Notes under the pieces: model-generated
The model's database searches: none
Told to the model about the DNA's origin: nothing
Seen by the model: the letters and a program-made list of their open reading frames with translations, nothing else
NCBI GenBank assembly: GCA_905221605.1
Contig: CAJNDS010002557.1
Span: 521,001-585,000 of the forward strand
Length of the DNA stretch: 64,000 nt
Origin: Symbiodinium natans
Lineage: Eukaryota; Sar; Dinophyceae; Suessiales; Symbiodiniaceae
Direction of reading: 5' to 3'
Position numbers and translations under genes: made by a program
Shown here: piece by piece, positions 44,341 through 54,164 of the stretch
How the letters are laid out: the number at the start of each line of letters is the position of its first letter
Position numbering within the stretch: the stretch's first letter is position 1

Positions 44341-47262
44341 CTGAATCTGATAGAGTCGAGGGCCATGGCGCCACGGGGGCACAGGCGGGCGGAGCAGGCG
44401 GAGGGGGCGGGGAGAGCGGGGGGCGGGCATGCGTTGGGGCCCTAAAGTCATACGATATGGTCTAGGGGCCTGGGGCCACGGGGCTGTGGTAGGAGCCATG
44501 TGGGATCATCTGGGAAGGGTGCTTGGGAGAGGGGAAGGGCTGTGGGTGTTGGAGTCTGTGGGATCATGCGGCCATGAGCTGGAGCGCCTAAAAGAATGCT
44601 AAAACACTCATGAGGTGTGGGTGGTGGGAGCCAGCTGGGATCATGGGGCTATGAGCCATGGGTGCCAGGGGGTTGAGGGCGTGGGGGTTATGGGATGGAG
44701 CGGGCGGAGCGGGCGGAGGGGGCGGGGAGAGCGGGGAGGGTGGAGATGGGGCCCTTTAAAGTCATCTGAGCATGGGGGGAAGGGGTGGGTGGTGGCAGCC
44801 ATGTGGGATCCTGGGGCCATGAGCTGGAGCCGGGGTCGAGGGCATGGAGGCGGGGTTGAGGGCATGGGGCCATGGAATGGAGCGGGCGGAGCGGGCGGAG
44901 GGGGCGGGTTCAAGTCATCTGATAGGGGCATGGGGCCACGGGGCCATGGGAAGCGTGCATGGAGGGGGAGGGTGTGTGGGTGGTGGCAGCCATGTGAGAC
45001 ATGGGGCCATGAGCTGGAGCCCCTAAAAGAATGCCAAAACATCCATGAGGTGTGGGTGGTGGGAGCCATGTGGGATCATGGGGCCATGAGTCATAGGTGC
45101 CAAAGGGTCGAGGGCATGGGGGCCATGCGATGGACATGGCATGCACTTGGGGCCCTTCAAAGTCATCTGATAGGGGCATATGGGGCCACGGGGGCATAGG
45201 AAACGTGCGTGGGGAGAAGGGGTGTGTGGGTGGTGGCAGCCATGTGGGATGCTGGGGCCATGAGCTGGAGCCGGGGTCGAGGGCATGGAGCCGGGGTCGG
45301 GGCATGGGGGCCGTGGGCTGGGCGGAGCGGGGGGAGGGTGCCTGGGGGGATGGGGTGGGGAGCGGGCGGGCATGGATTGGGGCCCTTTCAAGTCATCTGA
45401 TAGCCGCGGAACCATGGGAAGCGTGCAGGGTGTGTGGGTGGCGGCAGCCAGGAGAGCGGGGAGGGCGGAGTGCATGGAGCCAATGGAGCGGGCGGAGCGG
45501 GCAGAGGGGCGGGGAGAGCGGGCACGAAGGGTGCATGGGGGGATGGGGAGGGGAGAGCGGGAGGGCGGAGCGGGCCAGGGGGTTGAGGGCGTGGGGGTTA
45601 TGGGATGGAGCGGGCGGAGGGGGTGGGGGGAGCGGGGAGGGCGGCGGGCAGGCATGCACTGGGGCCCTTTAAAGTCATCTGATAGGGTCTAGGGGCATGG
45701 GGCCACGGGGCCATGGTCATGGGGCCATGAGCCATGGCAGAGTGGCGGAGAGAGCGGCAAGACTGGGGCTATGAGCTGGAGCCGAGGTCGAGGGCATGGA
45801 GCCGGGGTCGAGGGCATGGGGGCCATGGGGCCATGGAGGGGGAGGGTGTGTGGGTGGTGGCAGCTATGTGAGACATGGAGCCATGAGCTGGAGCCCCTAA
45901 AGAATGCCAAAACATCCATGAGGTGTGGGTGGTGGGAGCCATGTGGGATCATGGGGCCCATGAGCCATGGGTGCCAGGGGGTCGAGGGCATGGGGGCCAT
46001 GCGATGGAACGCGCGGAGTGGGTGGAGTGGCAGAGAGAGCGGCAAGACTGGGGCCATGAGCTGGAGCCGGGGTCGGGCATGGAGCGAGGGCATGGGGGCC
46101 ATGGGGCCATGAGCCATGGACATGTGCATGGGGGGGGGGGTGAGAGCGGGGAGGGCGGAGCGGGCGGGCATGAGTCATCTGATAGGGGCATGAAGTCACG
46201 GTCCCATGACAGAAGGGGTGTGTGGGTGGTGGCAGCCATGTGGGATCCTGGGGCCATGAGCTGGAGCGGGGTCGAGGGCAGCATGGGGCCACGGGGCCAT
46301 GGGAAGGGTGCGTGGGGAGAGCGGGGAGGGCGGAGCGGGCGGGCATGTATTGGGGCCCTTTCAAGTCATCTGATAGGGGCATGGGGCCACGGGGCCATGG
46401 GAAGGGTGCATGGAGGGGGAGGGTGTGTGGGTGGTGGCAGCCATGTGAGACATGGAGTCATGAGCTGGAGCCCCTAAAAGAATGCCAAAACATCCATGAG
46501 GTGTGGGTGGTGGGAGCCATGTGAAATCATGGGGCCATGAGCCATGGGTGCCAGGGGGTCGAGGGCATGGGGGCCATGCGATGGAACGGGCGGAGTGGGG
46601 GGGAGTGGCGGAGAGAGCGGCAAGACTGGGGCCATGAGCTGGAGCCGGACATGGGAAGGGTGCATGGGGGGGGGGGGGGTGAGAGCGGGGAGGGCGGAGC
46701 GGGCGGGCATGCACTGGGGCCCTTTAAAGTCATCTGATAGGGGCATGGGGCCACGGGGCCATGGGAAACGTGCATGGAGCCGTTTAAAGTCAGTCTTTAA
46801 AGTCAGGGCCATGAATTGGAGCCGGGGTCGAGGGCATGGAGCCGGGGTCGAGGGCATGGGGGCCATGGAATGGAGCGGGCGGAGCGGGCGGAGGGGGCGG
46901 GGAGAGCGGGCGGGAAGGGTGCATGGAGGGATGGGGTGGGGAGAGCGGGGAGGGCGGAGCGGGCGGGCATGGATTGGGGCCCTTTCAAGTCATCTGATAG
47001 GGGCATGGGGCCACGGGGCCATGGGAAGGATGCATGGAGGGGGAGGGTGTGTGGGTGGTGGCAGCCATGTGAGACATGGGGCCATGAGCTGGAGCCCCTA
47101 AAAGAATGCCAAAACATCCATGAGGTGTGGGTGGTGGCAGCCATGTGGGATCCTGGGGCCATGAGCTGGAGCCGGGGTCGAGGGCATGGAGGCATGGGGG
47201 CCATGCGATGGAACGGGCGGAGTGGGCGGAGTGGCGGAGAGAGCGGCAAGACTATGGGTCTT
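44340..47262. repeat. G-rich satellite, right half
   Basis: Same motifs as 40745-42985. About ten CATCTGATA-type and five AAAAGAATGC sites. Same orientation as the left half. Confidence 0.95.
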
Positions 47263-47269
47263 CACTAGC

Positions 47270-47590
47270 GCCTCCCCCGCTCAAAGCTGGGGTCGGCGGA
47301 TAGACCCCGTAAAAAGTCCCCAAAATCCTACACAAACACAACCCCAAATCCCAAAAACACTTCGCACCTTAATCCTAAACCCCCTGAAACCCCAAAACCA
47401 TAAATCCGAACAAAACATATTTTCAAAATAGACCTCAACAGAGTTTCTACCCAAAAAACACCACCAAATCCGATACAAAAACAACACCAAAGCCCACAAA
47501 AAGACCTAAACGACCAAAACTAAACACCCAAAATCCCTACCCCCTAACCCCTCCACTCACTCCTTCCCTCCACTTCACTCCACTCCACTC
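47270..47590. other. A/C-rich spacer right of satellite
   Basis: Irregular AAACCCC/AAACAC sequence, ending in CTCCACTCCACTCC. No gene seen. It includes CATATTTTCAAAATAG, echoing ATATTTTCAATATTTA at 40587. Confidence 0.5.
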
Positions 47591-47593
47591 CAC

Positions 47594-47730
47594 CCGTTAG
47601 GCTTCAGAACCTTTTCCGGTTCGGTTTTCTACGGTTCGTACCCGGTTCGGTTCGCTCTCGTTTCGGTTCTTTATCGGTCCGGTTCTCGCGGTTCCGGTTC
47701 CCGGTTCGCGGTTCGGTCCCGCGGCTTTCC
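47594..47730. repeat. CGGTTCGG-rich patch, right
   Basis: At least twelve CGGTTC/GGTTCGG units; pairs with 39455-39556. Confidence 0.85.
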
Positions 47731-47788
47731 TGTAAATCCACATGTAACCCTCAGCCCTAGACCCTAAATGCCTGAACCCAAGGCCCAG

Positions 47789-47941
47789 ACTGTGTTGGAG
47801 CTCTTCTCCCACCCGAAACAGATGAAGCGTAAGCCCAAAACCCTCTCAGCTCGAGCAGGAATTCATTCGCCTCTTGAGGGAGGCGTGGCAGCTTTCCCCC
47901 AAACCCCAAACCTGAACAGGTCGAGGCACTTTGAGGTCTTC
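47789..47941 (+). CDS. ORF interrupted by an introner-like element
   Basis: After GCCCAG| the frame reads TVLELFSHPKQMKRKPKTLS ... and reaches HFEVF at the element boundary. A GTAAGC donor lies at 47829. Removing the element 47942-48048 continues the frame as GCVR then a stop. Confidence 0.4.
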
Positions 47942-48048
47942 CTAGTAGTAGCGTAGGTAACCTTGAACCTTTTTGGGGTAGTAGAATCCCCTTATAATCC
48001 CGAAGGTTAACCTTGAATTCCCCCAGCTTACTGGACAACTAAGTCTTC
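47936..48048. mobile_element. CTAGTAG...CTAA element with 6-bp target duplication
   Basis: A 101-bp element (47942-48042) is flanked by GTCTTC on both sides. Its termini CTAGTAG and AACTAA match those of the 14182 element. The interior has AACCTTTTTGGGGTAG and GGTTAACCTTGAA. Confidence 0.65.
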
Positions 48049-48129
48049 GGTTGCGTGAGATGAGCTTGCACAGCAATCTTCAGGTGGTGGGTGGGGAATT
48101 GTGGTTTGGGGATCGGCCCCTGGGGCTAG

Positions 48130-48568
48130 CCTTAAACCCTAAGCCCTAAGCCCTAAGTACTAAACCCTAAACCCTAAACCCTAAACCCTAAACCCTAAAT
48201 CCTAAACCCTAAAGCCTACAGCCTAACCCCTAACCCCTAACCCCTAACCCCTAACCCCTAGCCCCTAGCCCCTAGCCCCTAAACCCCAAACCCCAAACCC
48301 CAAACCCCAAACCCCAAACCCCAAACCCTAAACCCTAAACCCTAAACCCTAAACCCTAAACCCTAAACCCTAAACCCTAAACCCAAAACCCTAAACCCTA
48401 AACCCTAAACCCTCTAACCCTAAACCCTAAACCCTAAACCCTAAACCCTAAACCCTAAACCCTAAACCCTAAACCCTAAACCCTAAACCCTAAACCCTAA
48501 ACCCTAAACCCTAACCCTAACCCTAAACCCTAAACCCTAAACCCCAAACCCCAAACCCCAAACCCTAA
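48130..48568 (-). repeat. Long C-strand array with CCCCTAG, CCCCAAA and CCCTAAA zones
   Basis: Ordered zones: CCCTAAA, CCCCTAA, CCCCTAG, CCCCAAA, then CCCTAAA; about 60 units. Confidence 0.96.
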
Positions 48569-48596
48569 GCATGGCGAGGCAGGTCCCCCGTCAGTC

Positions 48597-48652
48597 ACCG
48601 AGCTGCGGGCGGAATGCCATCGGCAAGGTCTCGCCACAGCCGCTTGAAGACC
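48597..48652 (-). CDS. Candidate minus-strand exon
   Basis: On the minus strand TTCATTGCCAG|G is followed by VFKRLWRDLADGIPPAA and CG|GTGACT. Good signals at both ends; plus strand less convincing. Confidence 0.45.
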
Positions 48653-48875
48653 CTGGCAATGAAGGGTGTTCGGGGTTTAGGGTGTAGGGTTCAGGGCTTA
48701 GGGAATCTTAAGAGCAGGTGGTCCTGAGCACCACAGAACATCCACGCCTCGCCTAAACCGGAATGCACTACTCTGAACACCCGAACCACCTCATTCACCC
48801 CTAAGCCCGAAACCCGCACCCCTGAACGCTAAGCCCTATACCATACATCCCCTTCCCTCCTCCCCCCCTTTCCCC

Positions 48876-48982
48876 CTGGTTCTTAGTAGGGAATGGAATG
48901 AGGTACAGTACCCTATATAACCCTGGGTATATATAGGGGGATATAGGGTACCTCATTCCCTCCATTCCCTACTCAGAACCAG
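48876..48982. mobile_element. MITE-like inverted-repeat element
   Basis: CTGGTTCTTAGTAGGGAATG at the left and CATTCCCTACTCAGAACCAG at the right are inverted, with arms of about 45 bp including TACCCTATAT. A half-match occurs at 11140. Confidence 0.82.
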
Positions 48983-48994
48983 CCAGCATTTGTC

Positions 48995-49199
48995 TGAGGC
49001 TGGCTGCGTGGAGCGCGGAGACCTTGAGCGGGTGTTGCTGGAGGCTCCTGCGCTTTGCTTTCGCGGGTTGAGGCATGTGGGGTTTCGGGCCCTTTGCTGG
49101 GTCGGCTCTTGGGGATGGGAGATTTTACCAAAGAGGATCCTTTTTAGGAATGCTTTTCGGAGGTTTTTAGGGACCAACCTAGTACAGTGTTGTTGAATT
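48995..49199 (+). CDS. Candidate exon after the inverted-repeat element
   Basis: After GTCTGAG|G the frame reads AGCVERGDLERVLLEAPALC, FRGLRHVGFRALCWVGSWGW, then on to a TAG at 49199. The true 3' end is unknown. The antisense frame is also open. Confidence 0.45.
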
Positions 49200-49387
49200 A
49201 GAGGGGCTTCAGTTTCAGGGCTCGAGGAGTTTGAGCATGAGGTTTTGACTCGGGTCAGGTGTCGCCCTGCCCTGCACCTGCCAGGCCTTGAGGTGACCAA
49301 GCACTTTCAGGCTAATTTCGAGGGGTAAGTAAGCTCTGAGTCAAGACCCATAAGCCCCCGATCTCCGAGCCTGACAAACCAAATGTC

Positions 49388-49472
49388 TTAAACCCTAAAC
49401 CCTAAACCCTAAACCCTAAACCCTAAACCCTAAACCCTAAACCCTAAACCCTAAACCCTAAACCCTAAACCC
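49388..49472 (-). repeat. (CCCTAAA)n block, ~12 units
   Basis: Perfect. Confidence 0.96.
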
Positions 49473-49489
49473 TCTGAGCCTTGAAGCCC

Positions 49490-49553
49490 TAGGCGCCTGA
49501 GCCGAGTCCCGTCGCTCTCTGCGCAGCTGCCTCTTCTACGCACGTTGGGCAAG
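49490..49553 (+). CDS. Candidate exon
   Basis: Acceptor GCCCTAG|G, frame APEPSPVALCAAASSTHVGQ then E, donor GAG|GTTTAA. Phase 0. Confidence 0.45.
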
Positions 49554-49947
49554 AGGTTTAACGGGTGCCGGCGCGTCAAGGGCTTTGGCAGGGTTACGGC
49601 TGCATTTGGAGTTCTGCAGGGTATAGACGTTATGGAGTTTACATGCTTCAGGGCAGAGCTAAGCCGGTCAAGCGCTCAGGTTACAAGGTTTGTTTTCAGT
49701 GCCTGAGGGTTCAGGGTGTTGGCAGTTATTGAGGGTTGAAGGAGCATGAAATTCAGGGTCTTGAGGTCTCCCCAAGCCCTAAACCCTAAACCGTAAACCC
49801 TCAACCCCCCCTTCAAAGCCCATAAAGCCCCTAGAACTCCAAACCCCACACGCTGCCGACGCTGCCCTGAAACCCAAGGCCTGCAGCAATCGACTGCGGA
49901 GCGCCACGCTGCCCCTCGACAAGCTCGGAACGGCTGCTGGGCGGAAC

Positions 49948-50365
49948 TAAACCCTAAACCCTAAGCCATAAACCCTAAACCCTAAACCCTAAACCCTAAA
50001 CCCTAAACCCTAAACCCTAAACCCGAAACCCTAAACCCTAAACCCTAAAAACCCTAAACCCTAACCCTAAACCCTAAACCCTAAACCCTAACCCTAACCC
50101 CAAACCCTAAAAACTAAACCCTAAACCCTAAACCCTAACCCTAAAACCCTAAACCCCCTAAACCCTAAACCCTAAACCCTAAACCCTAAACCCTAAACCC
50201 TAAACCCTAAACCCTAAAGCCTAAAGCCTAAACCCTAAACCCTAAACCCTAAACCCTAAACCCTAAACCCTAAACCCTAAACCCTAAACCCTAAACCCTA
50301 AACCCTCAACCCTCAACCCTCAACCCGCAACCCTAAGCCCTAAACCCTCAACCCTAAGCCCTAAA
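49948..50365 (-). repeat. (CCCTAAA)n block, ~58 units
   Basis: Mostly perfect with short CCCTAA units (6 bp) near 50070 and 50095. Confidence 0.96.
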
Positions 50366-50536
50366 CCCTAGTGAGTAGGTGATCGCGGGCCTGGGTCTGG
50401 ACGGGAGATATAAATATAGAAACATATACCCGGATGAGAAGAATGTAAGTGTGGCATTCTCAAGGAGGAGTTGGTGATGTTATTAGTGCTTCTGTTTGTT
50501 GCTCTCTTTTTGCGCCGGGGGGAGGGTGGGAGGTAG

Positions 50537-50602
50537 CGTTTGCGAAGGAGGAGGAGGAGGAGGAGGAGGAGGAGGAGGCTCCAGGAGGGGATCGGCAACG
50601 AG
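50537..50602 (+). CDS. Acidic-basic protein, exon 1 (poly-Glu)
   Basis: After GGTAG| the phase-1 frame reads FAKE then ten more Glu, APGGDRQR, and exits in phase 1 at CGAG|GTAAGC. The (GAG)n tract is coding-compatible. The minus frame through it is poly-Leu and lacks these signals. Protein probably nuclear or regulatory by composition; no domain visible. Confidence 0.55.
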
Positions 50603-50791
50603 GTAAGCAAAACCTCAAACCCTAAAGGCCTAAACCTAGAGTGGCAAGTTGAATCATGGTTTTGGAGTCTATGGTGTTGGTTTGTTTTTCTTCTTGGGGT
50701 GGGGGGGGGGGGGGGGTTGCGAAACATGGGGGGTAACTAGGGCTTAGTTCTTGTTGGGGTTCTGGGGTTGAGGGATTCGCAATCAAGGCCG

Positions 50792-50937
50792 GTTTAGGGT
50801 TTAGGGTTTAGGGTTTAGGGTTTAGGGTTTAGGGTTTAGGGTTTAGGGTTTAGGTTTTAGGGTTTAGGGTTTAGGGTTTAGGTTTTAGGGTTTAGGGTTT
50901 AGGGTTTAGGGTTTAGGGTTTAGGGTTTAGGGCTTAG
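50792..50937 (+). repeat. (TTTAGGG)n block, ~20 units, in intron
   Basis: Lies between the poly-Glu exon and the next; its last unit GGCTTAG is the acceptor. Confidence 0.95.
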
Positions 50938-51056
50938 CTTTGCCAGAAGCTGATGCCAAGGAAGCCCCAGAGACAGATGCTCCGCGCTCGCCCGTCTCTC
51001 CTTCGCGCGTGTCCGCTGCGCCCGGAGCGGCCCAGGAGGAAGAGGAGGAGGAGGAG
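50938..51056 (+). CDS. Acidic-basic protein, exon 2
   Basis: Entering in phase 1 as required, it reads LPEADAKEAPETDAPRSPVS, PSRVSAAPGAAQEE, then more Glu. Exit is a GC donor at GAG|GCGAGG (phase 0), or GT five bases later. Pro/Ala/Ser/Glu-rich, disordered-looking. Confidence 0.55.
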
Positions 51057-51369
51057 GCGAGGTCTCACCCCGTTTTGGGGATTTAGGGTTTAGGGTTTAG
51101 GTTCAGGGTTTAGGGTTAGGGTTGAGGGGTTTGGGCTTCACCCCCAAGCATCCATGAACAAAATTTTAAAAGGTTGCCAAACCCGAGACACCTGGAAGGT
51201 GCACCCCAAACCCCCCAAAGGCGTGATCCGCATCGAAGGAACATCACACCCCAAAAAACCAAGCCAAGCATCAGGGCTTTAGGGGTGCGGGCCCCTGGGG
51301 GGCCTTAGAACCTGTCAATCCTAACCCGACACCCTGAACCCGTTGCAAGTGGGGAGGGTAGGGTGGAGT

Positions 51370-51500
51370 CCCCTAAACCCTAAACCCTAAACCCTAAACC
51401 CTAAACCCTAAACCCCAAACCCTAAACCCTAAACCCTAAACCCTAAACCCTGAACCCTCAACCCTAAACCCTAAGCCCTAAACCCCAAACCCTAAACCCG
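51370..51500 (-). repeat. (CCCTAAA)n block, ~19 units
   Basis: Fills the intron before exon 3. Confidence 0.95.
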
Positions 51501-51506
51501 ACGCAG

Positions 51507-51603
51507 AAGGATGCCGATGTCTCCCCAGCCTCACCGACCCGTCAGCGGCCGTCGAAGCAGTCAACCCGTGCCCCGTCAGCTCCTCGCCGGCATATGAATC
51601 AGG
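51507..51603 (+). CDS. Acidic-basic protein, exon 3
   Basis: After CGACGCAG| in phase 0: KDADVSPASPTRQRPSKQST then RAPSAPRRHMNQ. Exits in phase 1 at CAGG|GTTTAT. Ser/Pro/Arg-rich, matching the style of exons 2 and 4. Confidence 0.55.
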
Positions 51604-51861
51604 GTTTATATTACTGTTATTGGTGAGTGTATATAAGGTTCCTTTCTAATATTGTTGGGTGTATATGCCTGGTGTCCTTTTGGGGGTACAAGAAATATAA
51701 CTTCATATAGGCTTCGGGTATCTTCATCTGGGAGTCTGTCAAGAGCTTCAGTTGCCAGAAGAAGGGGGTGCATTCTCTAGCAGACATGTAGTTCTCTAGC
51801 AGACGCTAGGGTGACTGAAGTTCCTGAACAACAACCTCTTCCAAGCGGGGAGTCTTTACCC

Positions 51862-51967
51862 CTAAGCCCTAAACCCTAAACCCTAAACCCTAAACCCTAA
51901 ACCCTAAACCCTAAACCCTAAACCCTAAACCCTAAACCCTAAACCCTAAACCCTAAACCCCAAACCC
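51862..51967 (-). repeat. (CCCTAAA)n block, ~15 units
   Basis: Perfect. Confidence 0.96.
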
Positions 51968-52119
51968 TTGTGGCGATCGCGAGTGGTCCCCAATCCAAAA
52001 GAAAGGATGGATCGACGGAGTTCTACGGATGCAGGGACTTCGGAAACTTCGGGGTTTTGGGGCTTGGAGGGCTTCGTACGATTTGTCTTGTAGGGCTTAG
52101 GGCTTAGGGATCAGAAGGA

Positions 52120-52225
52120 TTCAGGGTTTAGGTAGGGTCAGGGTTTAGGGGGTTCAGGGTTCAGGGTTTAGGGTTTAGGGTTTAGGGTTTAGGGTTTAGG
52201 GTTTGGGGTTTGGGGTTTGGGGTTT
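52120..52225 (+). repeat. (TTTAGGG)n block, ~15 units
   Basis: TTTGGGG at the right. Confidence 0.94.
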
Positions 52226-52236
52226 AAGGTTTCTAG

Positions 52237-52310
52237 GGATGGGCGCCCCGAGGATGCTTCGACGACGCTCCCCTCTCCCGCGAGCTACACCAGTGCGGCG
52301 CTGCGGCCAA
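52237..52310 (+). CDS. Acidic-basic protein, exon 4
   Basis: TTTCTAG|GG, phase 1, then MGAPRMLRRRSPLPRATPVR then RCGQ. Donor CCAA|GTTCAT in phase 0. Phase and Arg/Ser/Pro composition match exon 3. The chain 50537-52310 would give a Glu-rich then Arg-rich protein. Confidence 0.5.
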
Positions 52311-52340
52311 GTTCATTTCTTGGGGCCCGGCGAACGTAGC

Positions 52341-52447
52341 ACACTACTGTTTGCTTAAGAACCTCAAAATAATAAGGAGCAATAGTCCCTCTTAATAAGG
52401 AAGAATCTTATGTTGTGTTTTGGGGTTCTTAAGCAATTAGTGGCACA
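52341..52447. mobile_element. MITE-like inverted-repeat element
   Basis: CACTACTGTTTGCTTAAGAA and TTCTTAAGCAATTAGTG are inverted ends; the arms include AACCTCAAAA/TTTTGGGGTT. 107 bp and AT-rich, just downstream of exon 4. Confidence 0.78.
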
Positions 52448-52594
52448 GGAGCCCGAAAGGTTGCCGGCATTCTCTACTCATATAGCCATATAGCTTCACG
52501 TTTTTTCATACATGGCCCTTGAAGGTTACATACATGCATATTTATGTATATACTTCTTGAATTGGTTCTGTAATCCACAATAATCGTTTAGGCT

Positions 52595-52648
52595 ACAGGG
52601 TTCAATTTTTCCGACATCGCTTCAGGTCTTGGAGATCCCTTCGCTCAG
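52595..52648 (+). CDS. Candidate exon
   Basis: GGCTACAG|G to CTCAG|GTGCAG: GSIFPTSLQVLEIPSL in one frame, DIASGLGDPFAQ in another. Good splice signals, frame open. Confidence 0.4.
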
Positions 52649-52720
52649 GTGCAGCATGAGCTCTTGACCTTTCTCTCTTCCCGCAAGAACAACATGCCAT
52701 GGTGCAAAGGATAAGCCAGA

Positions 52721-52890
52721 ACACCCTAAAACCCTAAAACCCAAAACCCTAAACCCCTAAGACCCTAAGACCCTAAGACCCTACGACCCTAAGGCCCTGA
52801 GGCCCTAAGGCCCGAAGGCCCTAAGGCCCTAAGGCCCTAAGACCCGAAGACCCGAAGAACCGAAGACCCGAAGACCCGAAGATCCGAAGA
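52721..52890 (-). repeat. CCCTAAGA, CCCTAAGG, CCCGAAGA ordered variant array
   Basis: 8-bp units change stepwise from left to right: AAACCCT, then GACCCTAA, GGCCCTAA, and GACCCGAA. Confidence 0.94.
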
Positions 52891-52950
52891 CCCTGCCGCT
52901 CATGCCGAGGCCAAGGGGTCTCCGTCCTCGTCGCGGGGAGAGGGACAAGG
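52891..52950 (+). CDS. Candidate exon
   Basis: DPAAHAEAKGSPSSSRGEGQ with donor CAAG|GTGCCC. Disordered composition; no acceptor fixed. Confidence 0.35.
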
Positions 52951-53040
52951 TGCCCCGATAAAGGGTTTTGGGGGGTTTAGGGGTTTTTGGGGTTTTAAGG
53001 GTTTTTAGGGTTGTAGGGTTGTAGGCTTTAGGGTCAGGGT

Positions 53041-53300
53041 TTGAGGGTTTTAGTGTTGTCCGGTGTTTGGGTTTTTGGATTTTGGGCTTTTGGGTTTGGC
53101 GTTGTTAGTTATTTATTTGTTTTTGTTTGTTGGGGGTTTGGGGTTTTGGGGTTTTTGGGTTTGAGGGTTTCAGGGTTGTTTGGGTTTTCGGGTTCTAGGG
53201 CATCAGGGGTTCAGGGCTTTAGGGTTTCAGGGTTTGACGGTTGCAGGGTTTCAGTGTTCGAGGGTTCTAAGTCAAGGGATGAAGACTCATACCCCTAAGG
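53041..53300 (+). other. G/T-rich degenerate repeat with open frame
   Basis: The 85-codon frame (WVFGFWAFGFGV type) comes from degenerate GGGTTTT units; unlikely to be a gene. Confidence 0.6.
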
Positions 53301-53757
53301 TTGTGCCCCTGAAGACTCCCTTGACACACTCCTAGTATTGTCCTTACACGACCTTACTGTGTGGAAATCAAAGAGGGTCACCCCAAGACCCACGAGGTAC
53401 AATGTCAAGTAGGGCTTTAGGTTTTAGGGAGGTCGGTACTTCAGTTGGAGGTCCGGGGCCTTCGAATTTCCGTTTTGTGGTGGAAACCCCTGAGAACCCA
53501 GAGACTTGTCCTTGCTACTTAGAATTTAGGGTCTTCGGTTTCGGACTTAGGGTTTAGGGCAGTTGAGGGTGATAGGGTTGAGGGTGTTGCTTGGGGTGTT
53601 CTTCTTAACCCTTGCGCCCTAGGAAGGTGAAAATCGAAGCCCCAAAACCCAAAACTCTAAAACCCCCAAAATCCTTCCGTCCCAGCCCAAACTAAGAAAC
53701 TTGCCTCATCCTTAAACCCAGAACCCCAGTTTATGGCTGGATGCGTTGGGTTTACAG

Positions 53758-53880
53758 GCGCTGGGTCTTAAGCCTGCGGGACTGGAGCTCCGTCGCCCGC
53801 CGGAGGGCTTCTGGCTCCGGAGCTACCTCGCCTGCCGGCTTCGGTGCGTTCGCCCTGCTCGACGGCCCCGGGCTCACTCA
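53758..53880 (+). CDS. Exon before a pure-repeat intron, 41 codons
   Basis: Acceptor GGTTTACAG|G, then ALGLKPAGLELRRPPEGFWL, RSYLACRLRCVRPARRPRAH and S. Donor TCA|GTTTAG is the first unit of the repeat block. Length is a multiple of three. Arg-rich; family unknown. Confidence 0.6.
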
Positions 53881-53971
53881 GTTTAGGGTTTAGGGTTTAG
53901 GGTTTAGGGTTTAGGGTTTAGGGTTTAGGGTTTAGGGTTTAGGGTTTTAGGGTTTAGGGTTTAGGGTTTAG
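53881..53971 (+). repeat. (TTTAGGG)n block that is itself a complete candidate intron
   Basis: 91 bp from GTTTAG to TTTAG|G, made only of TTTAGGG units plus one 8-bp unit. Both flanking frames stay open and join in phase 0. Confidence 0.9.
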
Positions 53972-54079
53972 GGTGTCTCAATGAGTGGGCGCGCTGGTGC
54001 TGAAAGCACCCAGGCACGCGCCCCGACTTGCATAAGCCCACCCCCGCTGGCGCTCCACCCTCGCCTTAACCTTTACGGG
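53972..54079 (+). CDS. Exon after a pure-repeat intron
   Basis: Begins TTTAG|GGT: GVSMSGRAGAESTQARAPTC, ISPPPLALHPRLNLY. A possible donor GG|GTTTAG occurs at the lone TTTAGGG unit; otherwise the frame reads on to TGA at 54103. Confidence 0.55.
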
Positions 54080-54164
54080 TTTAGGGTTCTTTTTGAACTC
54101 TGATCGTGCTTTTGTTATTTTTCTCTTGTCCATTGGCTGGGTTAAAAGCTCGGCATCGATGCAG

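Noticed and set aside
40745-47262. Many frames of 60-270 residues on both strands
   Set aside because: All follow the satellite period and composition, with no independent sequence.
50368-50727. 119-residue minus frame with poly-Leu
   Set aside because: Antisense of the (GAG)n exon; the plus frame has matched splice phases.
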